Below the pieces are notes generated by a model that was given only the letters and a program-made list of their open reading frames with translations, did not search any database and was not told where the DNA came from. The translations under genes were made by a program, and so were the position numbers. From Trichosphaerium sp. ATCC 40318 (Eukaryota > Discosea > Flabellinia > Trichosidae), in assembly GCA_038496445.1 (NCBI GenBank), contig JALMLS010000404.1, positions 1 to 64,000 of the forward strand: 64,000 nt of DNA. Direction: 5' to 3'. Every line of letters starts with the position of its first letter. Positions within the stretch are counted from its first letter, which is position 1. Below, one piece after another: positions 33,060 to 45,313 of the stretch.

Positions 33060-34343
33060 TCATGTATGCCTAATTGTATGAACACCAGCCAAGGCTTTAA
33101 TACCTGTATCTGTAACTGGTGTATGTGAAATATTAATTGTATGAACACCAGCTAAAGCCTTAATACCTTCATCTGTAATATATTGACAAAACCTTAAATC
33201 AATTGTGTGAACACGAGCTAAAGCCTTAATGCCTTCATCTGAAATTTCTTGACAATGGCCTAAATCAATTGTATGAACACTACCCAGGGATTTAATACCT
33301 TCATCTGTAATACCTGTACAATGCTGTAACCTTATTTCATGAACACGAGCTAAAGCCTTAATTCCTTCATCTCTAATTTCTGTCCATGAGAGATCAATTG
33401 TATGAACACCAGATAATGATTTTACACCTTCATCAGTTACACCTTTGCATGCACGTAACTTTATGTTGTGAACGCCAGCTAATGCTCTAACACCTTTATC
33501 AGTAATCTGACATCTACTTAAAGCAATTGTATGAACACCAGCCAGGGCTTTAAAACCTTCATCTGTAATACTTTTACAACCACTTAAATCAATTGTATGA
33601 ACACCAGCCAGGGCTTTAATACCTTCATCTGTGATACCCTCACACTGCTTTAAACTTATTTCATGAACACCTGCTATAGCCTTGACACTTTCATCTGTAA
33701 TACTTTTACAACCGCTTAAATCAATTGTATGAACACCAGCCAGGGCTTTAATACCTTCATCTGTAATACCTTCGCACTGTTCTAAACTTATTTCATGAAC
33801 ACCTGCCAGAGCCTTGACACCTTCATCTGTAATACCTTTACAACCACTTAAATCAATCGTATGAACACCAGATAATGCTTTAATCCCATCATCTGATATT
33901 TGTGCTTTACGGCAACTTATTTTATGTATCCCAGCAAGTTGTTTAAGATGATCATCAGTCACTCTGCAATCACAAGCAAATTCTATACTATCAATGACCT
34001 TTAAGTCTGTGAAATCAACATTGTTATCAACTGCTTTGTGCAGTGCTATTGCATAAGCGCCTTGAAGGTACCATAAAATTGATGTCTTGCTGATTTCGAA
34101 ATAAATAGAAGTTGTCTTTGTCATTATCAAACATCGAGCTTCCTTATACAGCCTTTTGAGCTCCATCATATTGTTTATCACAATGAATTCCTTTTGCTTG
34201 TATCCCAAGTGGTGTTTGGCGATATTAGATAATAATTTTGATGTACACACGACTGAATGCATAGTTAATACGGGAACAAACTGTAGAATAAGAACAATGG
34301 CCTCTATGGGGATCTCATTAAAGAATGCGCTGTTTGACTCCAT
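33060..34343 (-). CDS. F-box protein with about 12 LRR (AMN1/cysteine-type) repeats
   Basis: An intact single-exon protein of 427 residues. Residues about 8-45 (FNEIPIEAIVLILQFVPVLT then MHSVVCTSKLLSNIAK) form the F-box. Residues from about 135 onward are tandem leucine-rich repeats of 22-25 residues with the form GVHTIDLSGCKSITDEGIKA, of the cysteine-containing type seen in FBXL and AMN1 proteins. It should act as an SCF ligase adaptor. The repeats are almost identical to one another at the DNA level in the middle of the gene, which suggests recent unequal exchange or gene conversion. Near-copies and decayed copies lie at 8959-9645, 21292-21745 and 25873-26200. Confidence 0.88.
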   Translation of the reverse strand: MESNSAFFNEIPIEAIVLILQFVPVLTMHSVVCTSKLLSNIAKHHLGYKQKEFIVINNMMELKRLYKEARCLIMTKTTSIYFEISKTSILWYLQGAYAIALHKAVDNNVDFTDLKVIDSIEFACDCRVTDDHLKQLAGIHKISCRKAQISDDGIKALSGVHTIDLSGCKGITDEGVKALAGVHEISLEQCEGITDEGIKALAGVHTIDLSGCKSITDESVKAIAGVHEISLKQCEGITDEGIKALAGVHTIDLSGCKSITDEGFKALAGVHTIALSRCQITDKGVRALAGVHNIKLRACKGVTDEGVKSLSGVHTIDLSWTEIRDEGIKALARVHEIRLQHCTGITDEGIKSLGSVHTIDLGHCQEISDEGIKALARVHTIDLRFCQYITDEGIKALAGVHTINISHTPVTDTGIKALAGVHTIRHT

Positions 34344-35135
34344 TTTTTAGCTGTGTGGCTAGGTACTGTATGCTTAAGAAGATGTATGATAGATTTTTAG
34401 CGCCCGCTGATGTTTATCCAAGGAGTACGGAAGAGGAGAGGCTATCTTGTTTATGCCCGTGAGATAGTGATCTCCGGCGTACAAAAATGATCACATTCCG
34501 TGCACCGGAGATGTTACATTTTTCACTCTTACAAACTACATGTAGGTACTTGGACATGATCCACACTATATTAAGAAGCGTTTAATAACATCGCGTTTTC
34601 TGTTTCCAATTTATAAATAACTTCGTTCAGAAAAAGCTTAAAAATAAAATTTCTTCTATGAATGGCTGTTTTTAAACTATAGTTATAATTTTAAACTCAT
34701 AAAATTATTGTGCGTAAGGGTAGTACGCACAATAACACAAACAAAAATCTTGTGTATGAGACTCGAGACTTTGCGTTACCACATAATTAATCCAGGAATA
34801 GATAAGCTATTTCCGATAAATACATTCGTTAAAAATCTAAAACCTGTACACGTTCAACATCTACTTTTTTCCCAACCGCTTTGTGTTTTATTTAGTTTAT
34901 AAAAACTGCATATTAAAGGAGGAAAAAGTAGGATTTGAATGCATGGAACTGAACACAAAGATAACACATCGTGGTATATTCATGCCATAGAAGTCATCAG
35001 ATAGCTTAAAGCGAAATAAGAAAGGTATGATGGCTACAAGCAATGTCTAATGCTAAGCTTGGTATGAATAGACTCAAACACTGTTTTATGTGATAAAAAT
35101 CTGTATTGTACAGGTACGTGTAAACTTTACTAGCG
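34344..35135. other. intergenic with a short inverted repeat
   Basis: No gene recognised. A hairpin with 11 of 13 matching bases lies at about 34470-34513 (ATCTCCGGCGTAC and GTGCACCGGAGAT around a 17-base loop). Small frames here have no motif. Confidence 0.4.
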
Positions 35136-35540
35136 CTAAAAATAGCGCCTACCTATGCTGGTAGTAGCTCTCATGCTATCAACAGGGCCATAGCTTGCAA
35201 AATTCAGACAGCAATTCAGTACGTGCGTTCTTTGCATATTTTGGGCGAAACGTCTTCTCATCTTTTGAAAATTTAACGGAATCTTGTATGTACGTGTATC
35301 TCCTGGATTAATTATGTAGGTGAAATCCTCATTGGGTTCCATAGACTTTGGGATACTTGGAATGTAAGTGTTCTTCGAATTGTTGAGAAATCAATAAGGA
35401 TCTTTGACTTCAGGCTTCCAAATATATATTGCACTACCACCTTTAATAACATGACATTCATCAAGGCTTGATCCATAACCAAGGTAGATTGTCTATGGTG
35501 TTTTACCAATATTCTCGAGTGTGAGTGAATGTAGTATTCG
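35136..35540 (-). pseudogene. F-box/Ig-like family fragment with in-frame stops
   Basis: The minus strand is closely similar to the 24756 and 20207 genes from LENIGKTP onward: YLGYGSSLDECHVIKGGSAI, YIWKPEVKDP, NPGDTRTYKIPLNFQKM. TAG and TGA stops interrupt the frame after NIGKTP and after VKDPY. The F-box half and the C-terminal FPLQVF block are absent. A pseudogene fragment of the Ig-like domain only. Confidence 0.8.
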
Positions 35541-36254
35541 TATCATACAAGTTAGGCAAAAGTAACAAAGTGGTTTTCTTATTCTTTTCAGTAATTTCGC
35601 TTGTTTTTAAATTGTTATGTCTGCACAGAAATTTAACTTTGTACTGAGCTGGTTTTAGCTACAAAAAAAATAAACTACTGCTGCTGTAGCGACTAAACGC
35701 TCGCCACTAGTGTACATTTGTGCTACATTAACAAAGCTTGGCAAGTTTCAGTTAATGCTATCTTTGTGATTTATTATTGTATTGGGCCTTCATCTAGTAC
35801 ACTAGAATACGCGTGTTTCTTACTTTTAAAGCAACAAAACCATATTACACATACTAGAAAACATAAGTTACATCTCAACAGCAACAGGCTAGGCTTCTAA
35901 ACTGCAAAACTAACGTACCAAGGATTGACAACACTACCAAACCACCAGCACAACCAACGGCAATAAAAAACCACAAGCCACCAGCTACAAGTGTTAGTTA
36001 ATACTGTCTCAAGTTTTGTAGCTTCAATGAGCACATACGTTTACGGCAGGATGGTGCTCCAGCGTTTGAAGTCATAAATAGTAGAAAACCCTAATGTTGT
36101 AAGAATTGGTACTAGATAGTGACAGGTCCTCGAAAAAATAATGCAAGTGAACAAACAAAGTGAAAAAGTTGAAAGCTGTTTGCTTCCCAAAAAAGAAATC
36201 AACGCGTGTTAATGCTACAAGCAAAGCTTGGTTCTAAATGTTGTAGGAATTAAT
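35541..36254. other. intergenic
   Basis: No gene recognised. A 61-codon plus frame (35718-35900) has no motif and is not called. Confidence 0.4.
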
Positions 36255-36870
36255 TTAAAAAACACCATCAAATGACTTTTTCTTGTCGCGTGATTTGAGT
36301 TTACGCGTTTTTGAGTGAGAAAACGTATGTACTTCTACCTCTATTGAGCCACTAGCGGAAAATAGCCACGTTTGAGAACCTTTGGCCATTGACGCGTTTT
36401 CTGTTGGTATACAACGGAAAACAGCTAAACCGCTTGTATTCAGTTTAATTAACCACTCCGTAATGTTATATGTGCCACCTAAAAGGCGAAGAGAGAAACA
36501 TTAGTCTCGAACTTTCAGGTAAAAAAGATTGTTCTTTAGTGTACCTTCAATGCAAACCACATACGTGTTATTTACCCCGTCTACTGTCGAAACAGCTTTT
36601 GCCAAACTGTAGAAGGGAGAAACGGGTACCATTTCCAGTTACATCATCTACGTGGGTGCTGACATATGTAGTAACCGGCATGGCATTGGAGAAGCACCAA
36701 AAAAACACTGTAGAGTAGGTCAATGTTGGTAAATGGAAAACCAGTGGTGGGTCGCTGTACGTACAGAAAACGAATATAACCTGAAGCATACTGTTAGAGG
36801 CGTGACTTCGTAGATATGAAGAAACTGTAAAAAGCACCATTCACAAGCCATTACTTACTTAATTGACACG
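36255..36870 (-). CDS. possible spliced secreted protein, unrecognised
   Basis: The minus strand shows coding-like exons with good splice sites. One exon ends NNTYVVCIEG before an intron of about 75 bp, and the next exon reads GTYNITEWLIKLNTSGLAVF, TWLFSASGSIEVEVHTFSHS and a basic end KLKSRDKKKSFDGVF with TAA at 36255. The joined NNTYVVCIEGGTYNITEW has two N-glycosylation sites, suggesting an extracellular protein. The N-terminal exons are not resolved: an ATG at 36840 (MVLFTVSSYLRSH) or one at 36852 (MACEWCFLQFLH) are both possible. No family recognised. Confidence 0.4.
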
Positions 36871-37141
36871 TGCTACTTAACTTGCAGATTAATGGTATGC
36901 TCGTGCCTTAACCTAGTCATTTCATATCGTTTTTAATTGTAGTATTGACCCTAAATCTAGCAATGTCATGTTGTTGCAGACATCTCAATAGGCGGAAATA
37001 TGTGTAGAACTGTTTGATTGTACTATTGACTAACATAATTAACTTCTATGAGGAAATAGTGGGTACATTTTGTTGCCATCATGTACATAACAAATGAGTA
37101 GTTTAATAAACAATGAACAATATGTTAAAACCAAACTTGAA
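36871..37141. other. intergenic
   Basis: No gene or RNA recognised. Confidence 0.4.
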
Positions 37142-39257
37142 TTATTTCTTTGGCCGTTTATTGTTCAACAATTTACCATTTCCAGCAGCTATAACAACTC
37201 CATTATCGTATGTTACCTTACCACTAACAATCACGTATTTGATACCCTAAATTCAAAAAAACGTTAACACAATGAGTAACTTGCACTTCAAACAAGCAAC
37301 TTTGTACCTTTGCTTTTTGTTTTGGGTTAACAAAAGTTGCTCTTTCTGCAATCTCAGTAGGCGAGAAGACAACTAAATCGGCAATGGCTCTCTGTAATAA
37401 GCGTTATACAATTATGGTAAGAGGTTATGGAAGAAATAAAGTACCTCTCTGATTACACCACGGTCATCAAGTTGGAAGAACTGTGCAGGTTTGAGTGTAA
37501 TTTTATTGATCGCTTGTGGCAGCGAAAACAACTTTTCATCTCGGGCATAGTGTCCTATTACTCTTGGGAAGGTTCCCCACTGTACACAATAAGTATAACA
37601 AGTAAGGAACTAGTATCATGACGTACAAGTCGAGGATGTGGATGAGTATCAAAAGGTAATCCATCAGAACCTGTTTAGTTGTTAGTCGTTCGGAAAAAAA
37701 CGAGAAAAAGTCAAATAATTATGAGATTTCTTATATCACGTGCCAATAACGGAAATGTCATCTTTAAGAACAGATCTTACATTTTCTTCAGACATTGTCC
37801 AATAGATGGCAGTACCAGGTTGTAAAGCAGTGATGGCTTGTTTTTGAGTTAGGTTTTTTGACTTTGCATAATCTGCCAAATACTGACCTGCAAAAAAAGT
37901 TATTGGTATGAAACGTACTGAACTACAAACCAACGGCACTGGCATCTTTTTCAGAGCCGGTTATAAGAATTTTCTCAGCGTCATTAACGTAGTGCTCAAA
38001 AAGTCTTGTTGAACTCGCATTGAAAGGATAAACATCACTGATTGCATCTTGTCCTTGAGCTTTAGCTTCACGTATGACTTCCATTGCTTTTGGTAGCAAG
38101 TGGTGACTTGATTTACCAGATGCCTTCAAGTGTGAAATCATCACAGGAGCACCAGACTATTATTACGTTAGGACTACAGAAGAAAGGTACAAGAACAAAG
38201 TTCGTACTTGTTTTCCAATGTTCAATGCCTCCTCAACCGATTCAACAAGGTGATGTCCTTCGTCCCTACGGACATTAATTAGCGTATTTAGTAACCAGCA
38301 ACGTTTACCGGGTGTGAGTTGCGTATATACCACCCATGGAATGAGAAACGGACGCTAAAGCGATGATTTCTGATGTTGGTGCGTTTTTAGCTGAAGGGTA
38401 GGCCAAGCCAGTACTAAGTCCAAATGATCCAGCAAGCAGCGCTTCCTGTAGATTTTTTTTCATATCATCCAGTTCCTGAGTATTGGCAGCTCTAGTGTTA
38501 ACTGCCTTCAAGCTCGCTTTCAAAAGAAATTAGACAAAGTAATGTACTAATGGGTCAAATAGGAGCGCTTACCCATTGATTGCTCACGGAGGGTACTGTG
38601 GCCTGTGAGTATCTTATAGTTTGTGTTGGGTCCTATCTTATTACAAGCAGCAACGTATTCAGCGACAGTACCATACAGGAACTGGTCTCTAGATGCTAAA
38701 CAAACACAGTTTGTTAGGAAAAACCTGAAACAGCTAAGAAAAAACTAAAAGTGCACTCACCTAACAAAGGAAGTGGTTCTGCCAAAGGTACGCCTTCACT
38801 TAGCTTTAGGGGCGATAGACTAATACCGCAGTTACCAACTACAACAGACGTAACCTAACAAATAGATCAACCACAGCTTTTATAAGAAAAAAACCAGGAA
38901 CCAAAGTCCCAAACCGGCTCACAACGTACACCTTGACTAATTTTGGGTGTCATAGCCCCACCTTCGAATAAGAGCAAGAAGTCATCATGTGTATGAGTGT
39001 CAATAAAACCAGGGCAAACTATTGAATCTGTTCCGTCTATTTCAACGTCTGCATGCCACTAAAACGCATAAGAAAGGCTTGAACCGTTTTCTTGGTGTAA
39101 AGCAGCGTAATTGTACCGTTTTGTCTTTATCAAGTCCAACACGTGCTATTTTACCGTCTATAACGCCTATATCACCTCGAAACGCTTCAGAACCAGTACC
39201 ATCTATTATTAATCCTCCTTGTATCAATAGATCGAAGCTACACGTATCTGTTGACAT
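37142..39257 (-). CDS. N-acyl-D-amino-acid deacylase (D-aminoacylase)
   Basis: Amidohydrolase superfamily enzyme releasing D-amino acids from N-acyl-D-amino acids, with about ten exons. The N-terminal beta-sandwich starts MSTDTCSFDLLIQGGLIIDG and leads to the metal-binding GFIDTHTHDDFLLLFEGG. Then come VTSVVVGNCGISLSPL, a TGHSTLRE block, FGLSTGLAYPSAKNAPTSE, GGIYATHTRDEGHHLVESVE, APVMISHLKASGKSSHHLL, DVYPFNASST, the GSDGLPFDTHPHPRLYGTFP motif typical of this family, KPAQFFQLDDRGVI and a C-terminal VIVSGKVTYDNGVVI. No signal peptide, so probably cytosolic. Such enzymes are common in bacteria and scattered in protists and fungi. The many introns show it is settled in this genome even if originally acquired. 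Confidence 0.9.
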
Positions 39258-40261
39258 GTGATGACAGTTTGTTGTTAACGCTTCGTTGTTGTTTAAATTA
39301 TAGCACTGAACGCAACTTAAACAAGGTGGCCTTAGATTTTGAGTTCATGATTGCTATGGCCTAGGTTTTGATTTCATGAACCCCATAGTGGCCTTTTGGC
39401 ATTGCTTTCAGAAACTAAGCCTAAAAGGTGAAGACTGTCTTAGTTCTATGCCAACTGGAGCATCTTGGGTTTCCTATATTTTTCTTTTTTGTCAACGTGG
39501 CTTTGTTAACACTACACAAAAATGTGAGTGTGCTGTGGCGTTAGGTGTAGTAGATATTAACTTTCTAAGGGCGGCTCCTGACGTGTCATAGTGTAGATAT
39601 GTTTTGTAGAAGAAGCAAAGCATGAGCTGGCTCTTGTTTTGACATATCAACAACTCGTAAATAGAATCAATTTAATGTCAAACCTATAAAGCCAAGGACT
39701 ACAAAAGCACCTTCCCATCTCCAATTGACTCACCTTGTAATGATTGAACCAACTATGAGCCGTCCTGGGGCGGTGTATATCTTCTTAGAAGGTAATACCT
39801 ACCTATTACTGCCTTTTGTCGTGTTCCACAAACCATTCTTTTACTTATAGCAGCCCTGGCATAATAACGTGTGGTACCTATTCAGCATAACACGACTTTC
39901 TCTCTTTAAAAACGCAACTCTCGTAGTTACTACATTAAATTGTACTTTGAAATACAACAGTATTTTTTTTGGGTTTGGATTTTTGGATGGATTTTGTAGA
40001 ACAACCAATGTATCTACGTTTGTCAGCCACTAGAAAAAGTTTAAGGGTGTATGTGAGCAGCTGTGGAGAACTACTTCATTTGATATCTAGAGCTATTCGT
40101 TTCTTTTTTATCAGCGTGGCCAAAAGAAAATTGTAGATCCAAGTTAAAGGTTTTTTCAAAACAAGCTGGCTCACTGAAGTATCGTGCATAAACGGCCAAT
40201 TTCAGTCGTTCCTGCCGTGGAATTCAAATCAGAAAAAATTAGGAAAGCTCCATTTAAAACG
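39258..40261. other. intergenic, about 1 kb
   Basis: No gene recognised. A 71-codon plus frame (39376-39591) has no motif. It may contain the promoter of the deacylase gene near 39258-39400. Confidence 0.4.
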
Positions 40262-40451
40262 CCGATGCTGCCATTCTGTTGCCGTTGCTTGTGATGAAAC
40301 GCCAGATGTGTTTCCTCTTCAGGTATTCGTCAAAGTCTGTTACAGTCAATACAGAAAAGGAAAAACAACTAGCCAGTTTAGTTGTGTTTTTGGACATTGC
40401 TCAGTTGCTACAAGCAATGTTGTAAACCTTACAATGTACAAGACATCTTAA
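40262..40451 (+). pseudogene. 3' fragment of F-box/Ig-like family gene
   Basis: Only the last about 60 codons of the family remain: DETPDVFPLQVFVKV, then CVFGHCSVATSNVVNLTMYK and a TAA at 40451. The preceding sequence has no F-box or Ig-like domain in frame. A truncated copy. Confidence 0.75.
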
Positions 40452-40681
40452 TTAAAAAAATGTGTTAACAAGCCATCAATTTGCTGTGTTATCTCCGTCA
40501 GAAATGACCTCTTGGGAAAGGTGGCAGCCTGTCTTATCAATAAAAGACTTAGCTTGTATGACACCTTCAAATCTCCAACAAACGAGTCTTGAGAAGTATA
40601 TGTAGTATTCTATCAATGTGTTTGACCAATGCACGTGAATATTTCAGAGAACCGAGATTCCATAGAATGTAACTATGTTTT
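40452..40681. other. intergenic
   Basis: Includes a CACGTG site near 40633. GAGATTCCATAGAATG at 40653 resembles the 5' end of the F-box/LRR family and could be a tiny remnant. No gene seen. Confidence 0.35.
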
Positions 40682-42957
40682 TTATTTATTAACTTGAATT
40701 ACTCCCTTTTTAGTTTTGGATACGTTGCCCCATGAGTAAGGGAAAAGTTGTTCTGGTCGTAAAACTATGAGTACAATTGTTACAACAATCACAATCACTA
40801 AAAATAGAGCAACAAAGCCACCAATATAATATCCAATGTTGCTTTTAGAGCAAGTTGTATCGAATATTGTGATAAGTAAAGTGTTTGAGGCTAAAACAAA
40901 CTTCCATTAGCATAAACAATAAAAAAAGAAGTTGTTGTGGTACTTTTTGTAACTGTTGCTTCATGAAGGCAGTCGTCATTGAACGAGGGAATATCAAAAA
41001 CACAACTGTTAGTATTGATATTTACCAGCAGAGTTATTGGAGGCATAGCGCTCTTACCAATATCTAGCAAGCCTCCTACAAGATGAAAAATTAGGTTAGC
41101 GTGAGTGACAATAAAGTCAAGGTGGTACATACCCTTAAAGTCTATGCATCCAGAGACAGTAATATTGAAATCTCCATTTATTCTAATTGTACTTCCATTT
41201 GTCCATGTCAAGTCACCTTAAAAATCTTGTTAGTATAACAACGCACATGCATCATCTAATCATTCATTTTCGCACCTGTGATAAATATTTCTCCCATGGC
41301 AAGCGTAAGAATTTCCGGAACGTTGAAATCACCGTCTATTATCCATGTATCGTTGATGCAAACTTCATTGCTCAGAACAGATTCTTTACCTCCACATAAG
41401 CACCTTGTACCATCTTCAAAAGCCCCTTTTGCAGCACAATTTCTTTGAACTTCTGAGGGAGCATTGTTTGTGAGATTAAGAGGTATGTTAAACTCTTCCA
41501 CAATTGTATACTCATCAGATATTAAAAGCGTAGTGGTATTTGGAATAAATATGGCGCTCTGAGACTCGTTGAGCTGAGTGAAGTTTTGGATTATTTCGCC
41601 TTAAAACAAGACTGTATAAGGTAAAGTTGAATATTCAAAAAGAACATACCATTTATGTTGAGAATAGCAATGAAGTGTTTATCAGCTGCTATGATTAGCC
41701 CATGTCCCTGTACCTCATTATATGTTATACGTTGGATTCTGGCAGCATTGCGGATTGGAGATAGATCTGCTAGGAATGCTTGTTCTTTAGATAAATCATC
41801 TTAATTGATTAAGTCGTAGCCTGTCATGTATTGGTGTACGTACTAATGTGGTATTTAAGAATGTAACCACCATTCGGAATAATCAATTCACTGTCTGAAA
41901 CGAAACTACATCCCTGAGCGAGTGTAAGCAATGGCCTTTTAAGTCATTTATACATCATACTTGTGGTGTAAAACCTTTCCAATCGTCTCGCTGTATTGAG
42001 CCAAAATATTCGGGTACTATAGCGTTTGTACCAAACTTATAAATTTGCACACCAAACTCGGGGTCTGCAATACACATGGATTGCTTACTAGGACTAAAAC
42101 TTATTTGTCTAATATTATTAGGGTGCTCTATATCAATGGAAAACCCAGCTTTGTAGGAATAATCAGTAGCGTTAAATATCACCTATGAAACCAAACAATT
42201 AATAGAAAAATCATATGATACTTTTTGTAGTGAGCAGAAAAGTATGTGTCTCGTTCATTTTTGTAAATAACAAAAAACACGTGACATTTGACAAAATTTC
42301 GACATAGAAAACTCTTGGTAATACTCGTTTTCGGAGAAGGTTGAGTTGACAAAAGTTCGATAGTGTGTTCTAGGGAGTACTAACGCTTTTTCTGCTTTTG
42401 TAGGCAAAATATAAATCAACAAAACAGTATTTGCTTACTATGTTATCCTCTTTAGAACCAGTAAGATAAATTAAGTTGTTACGAAACGCAATGGCTGGTT
42501 TAATTGTTATTTAGTAAAACGGTTTACGGAACGTTTACCTTGAGGGTGAGAGTTTGCGAACTCGTCTTGATTCCATTTATCAATTGTCGCATTCTCAATA
42601 AGGGCTCCTACGCAATACTAAGAATTACAATACCACAAGTTATCTTTACCAGTGGAGTTAAAGGTAATAAGCTGTCCAGGACCCCTGTCGGCGTAAGCAA
42701 CTACTAGATTTCCATTCGGTAACCATAACATATCTTGAACAATAGCGCTTCGGTCCAAGTCGAAGGATACTAGCGCTGTGCCTGTAACAAAAGGTGTTAT
42801 TTATTGGCATAATAACACAAGCAATAATTAATTGGCTATAGCCCTTGTGTGGACGCAGCAATAAAGTAGCGTCGTAACATTAGTAATTCTAGTAGTCACC
42901 TTTAAATAATAGTATCATAAGTACACTGAATATTCCGCAAAGCCACAATGATGCCAT
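40682..42957 (-). CDS. type I membrane protein with propeller-like ectodomain (copy A)
   Basis: Minus-strand, about a dozen exons. A signal peptide (MASLWLCGIFSVLMILLF, start 42957) is followed by a repeat-rich extracellular region that looks like beta-propeller blades (IVQDMLWLPNGNLVVAYADR; NIRQISFSPSKQSMCIADPE then FGVQIYKFG), a Cys-rich segment (CLCGGKESVLSNEVCINDTW; IIDGDFNVPEILTLAMGEI), further NGDFNITVSGC blocks with N-glycosylation sites, one TM helix (SNIGYYIGGFVALFLVIVIV) and a short tail (LRPEQLFPYSWGNVSKTKK). I do not know a named family. The topology is that of a cell-surface receptor or adhesion protein. The neighbouring gene at 43239 is a paralog in the same orientation. A TCACGTGG site lies about 70 bp upstream of the start. 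Confidence 0.78.
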
Positions 42958-43238
42958 GTTTGTACTATTACAAGAAACTCGAACAAGATAGTCAACGAAA
43001 GTCGATGTTTTACATTCCGATAAATCACGTGGTTGTCACTCTATCACGTCTGACTTTGAGGCCAATACAATATAATTGTTGTTTGCACAGCTTTTTGCAA
43101 AGTTTGCTCACATTTGTTGCTTCATTCTCATATTCCATTTCAGTAAGCACAACCGCCTGACAAAAAAGTACATTGTCGCTAGAATGTACTCCATATTTTA
43201 TTGTAGTGAGGGAGTATAAAATCATGATTTTTGTTGCT

Positions 43239-45313
43239 TCACTGTATGACTCCCTGTTTATTTCTGGATACATTACTCCACGAGTAAGGGAAAAGTTGTT
43301 CTGGTCGTAAAACTATGAGTACAATTGTTACAACAATCACAATCACTAAAAGTAGAGCAACAAAGCCACCAATATAATATCCAATGTTGCTTTTGGAGCA
43401 AGTTGTATCGAATATTGTGATAAGTAAAGTGTTTGAGGCTAAAACAAACTTGCATTAACAAAACAATAAAAAAGAAGATGCTCTGATACTTTTAGTAACT
43501 GTTGCTTCATGAAGGCAGTCGTTATCGAATGAGGGAATGTCAAAAACACAACTGTTAGTTTGGACGTTGATTAGAATTCGTATTGGAGGCGTAGCACGGT
43601 TTCCAACAGCCAATACAGCCCCTAAGTGGAGTACGTTTACAAGAGGTTAGCAAGCGGGGTACTTGCCTTTAATATCTACACATCCAGAGACAGTAATATT
43701 AAAATCTCCATTTATTATGATTGTACTTCCATTTGTCCATGTCAAGTCACCTTAAAAATCGTGTTAGCACCCCCTTGGTCATATTGAAACCAGTACCTGT
43801 GATAATTATATCTCCCAAATCCAGTTCAAGGATATCTGGAACATTGAAATCACCGTCTATTATCCATGTATCGTTGATGCAAACTTCATTGTTCAGAACA
43901 GATTCTTTACCACCACATAAGCACATTGTGTTTTCTTCAACACCTCCTCTTGATATGCAATCGCTTTGAGTTTGAGGCGGAGGATTGTTGTCAGTAGGAT
44001 TAGTTAGATTAATAGGTATATTTATCTCCTCTTTTATCGTATTGCTGTCAGCTATCCAAAGCGTTGTGGTATTTGGAACAAATATGGCACTCTGAGATTC
44101 ATTAAGCTGAGTGAAGCTTCGAAGTATTTCTCCTATTGCAATATTACGGAGAGTAAAACTGTGCGAACCGACTGTACCGGCACCATTAAGAACTATAATA
44201 TTGAAAGCATTAGCCGCTATTATAGTGCCATGTACATAGTCTTCGCTGTATGTTACACGTTGAATATTTAAGTGTGAATTAATCGAAGATACGTCTGCCA
44301 ATACTGATTGTTCTGTTGACAAGTCGTCTTTTTATTGTTTAGTATTAGCTTATTAGTGCCAACGTACTAATATCGTATTCATAAATAAACGTTTTGTCAG
44401 GGACTATAACGGTAGTATCCGAAAGGAAGTCACAACCCTTAAAACATATATATCAACAAGGTTGGAAATGGAATATTGTAACCACTGCTCGCACCTGAGG
44501 AGAAAAACCAGTCCAAGTTCGTGATATAGTATCAGTCAAAGCAGGTTTGATATCACCAGCGTTGAACTTATAAATCTGCACACCAAGTTTGGGAACGGCA
44601 ACGCACATGAATTGCTTATCAGGGCTGAAACTTATCTGTCTAATATTTTGTGGGTTTGGTATCAGTCTTGATGAGAACCCGTCTTTATAAGAATAATCAA
44701 TAGCGTCAAATATCACCTGTGAAAATAAAAAACTATTAATAGAAAAATCACGTGATAAAAATCGAGTTCCAAAAAAATTCAAAAACAAGACAGGCTATCC
44801 AACACCTTTCACTGGGTTAGAAATTAACTAAAACAAGGGTGTAGGTACTGAACAAAACTCAAATGAAGTTGTAATGTAAGAAAAACCGAAAAATAAATTA
44901 ATTGAAACGCACAATTTCGTTCTGTTTAGCGCCTGTGGCGTAGATTAAATTATTACGGATAGCAATACCTTGTAAAAACTAATTAACATCAATCTAAATA
45001 GCACGTGTATGTACCTTGAGGATGTGCGTCTCTGAACTCGTCATTATTCCACGTTGTTATGGTCTTATTTTCAATAGATTGCCCTTTAACTATTTAAATC
45101 GCCCAGAGACATTGTACTCAGTAAGAATATCTTACCGTCTTTGGTTAAGGTTAAAATCTTTCCAGAAGTTTCCTTTTCAGCGTAGGCAACTAGTAGGTTC
45201 CCATCTGGTAACCATACCATATCTTGTACAACAGCATCTCCATCCAACTCAAAGGAAGCGGCTTTAATAAAAATAAATAAAGTGATTTTAATTAAAGCTT
45301 TAGCTACAGCCAT
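43239..45313 (-). CDS. type I membrane protein with propeller-like ectodomain (copy B)
   Basis: Tandem paralog of the gene at 40682. The ATG at 45313 (MAVAKALIKITLFIFIKAAS) gives a signal peptide comparable to that of copy A; an ATG 36 codons upstream (45421) is open but would bury the signal. It has the same blocks in the same order: AVVQDMVWLPDGNLLVAYAE; NIRQISFSPDKQFMCVAVPK; a unique stretch with NESQSAIFVPNTTTLWIADS; CLCGGKESVLNNEVCINDTW; DGDFNVPDILELDLGDIIIT; TM helix SNIGYYIGGFVALLLVIVIV; tail LRPEQLFPYSWSNVSRNKQG. The ectodomains differ clearly while the TM exon (about 43266-43445) is almost identical in DNA to that of copy A. Function unknown; a receptor or adhesion role is inference. 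Confidence 0.78.

Noticed and set aside
36568-36840. Single-exon 90-codon minus frame as a gene by itself
   Set aside because: Good splice sites and a coding-like downstream exon suggest a spliced gene, of which this frame would be partly wrong; reported instead as a low-confidence spliced gene.
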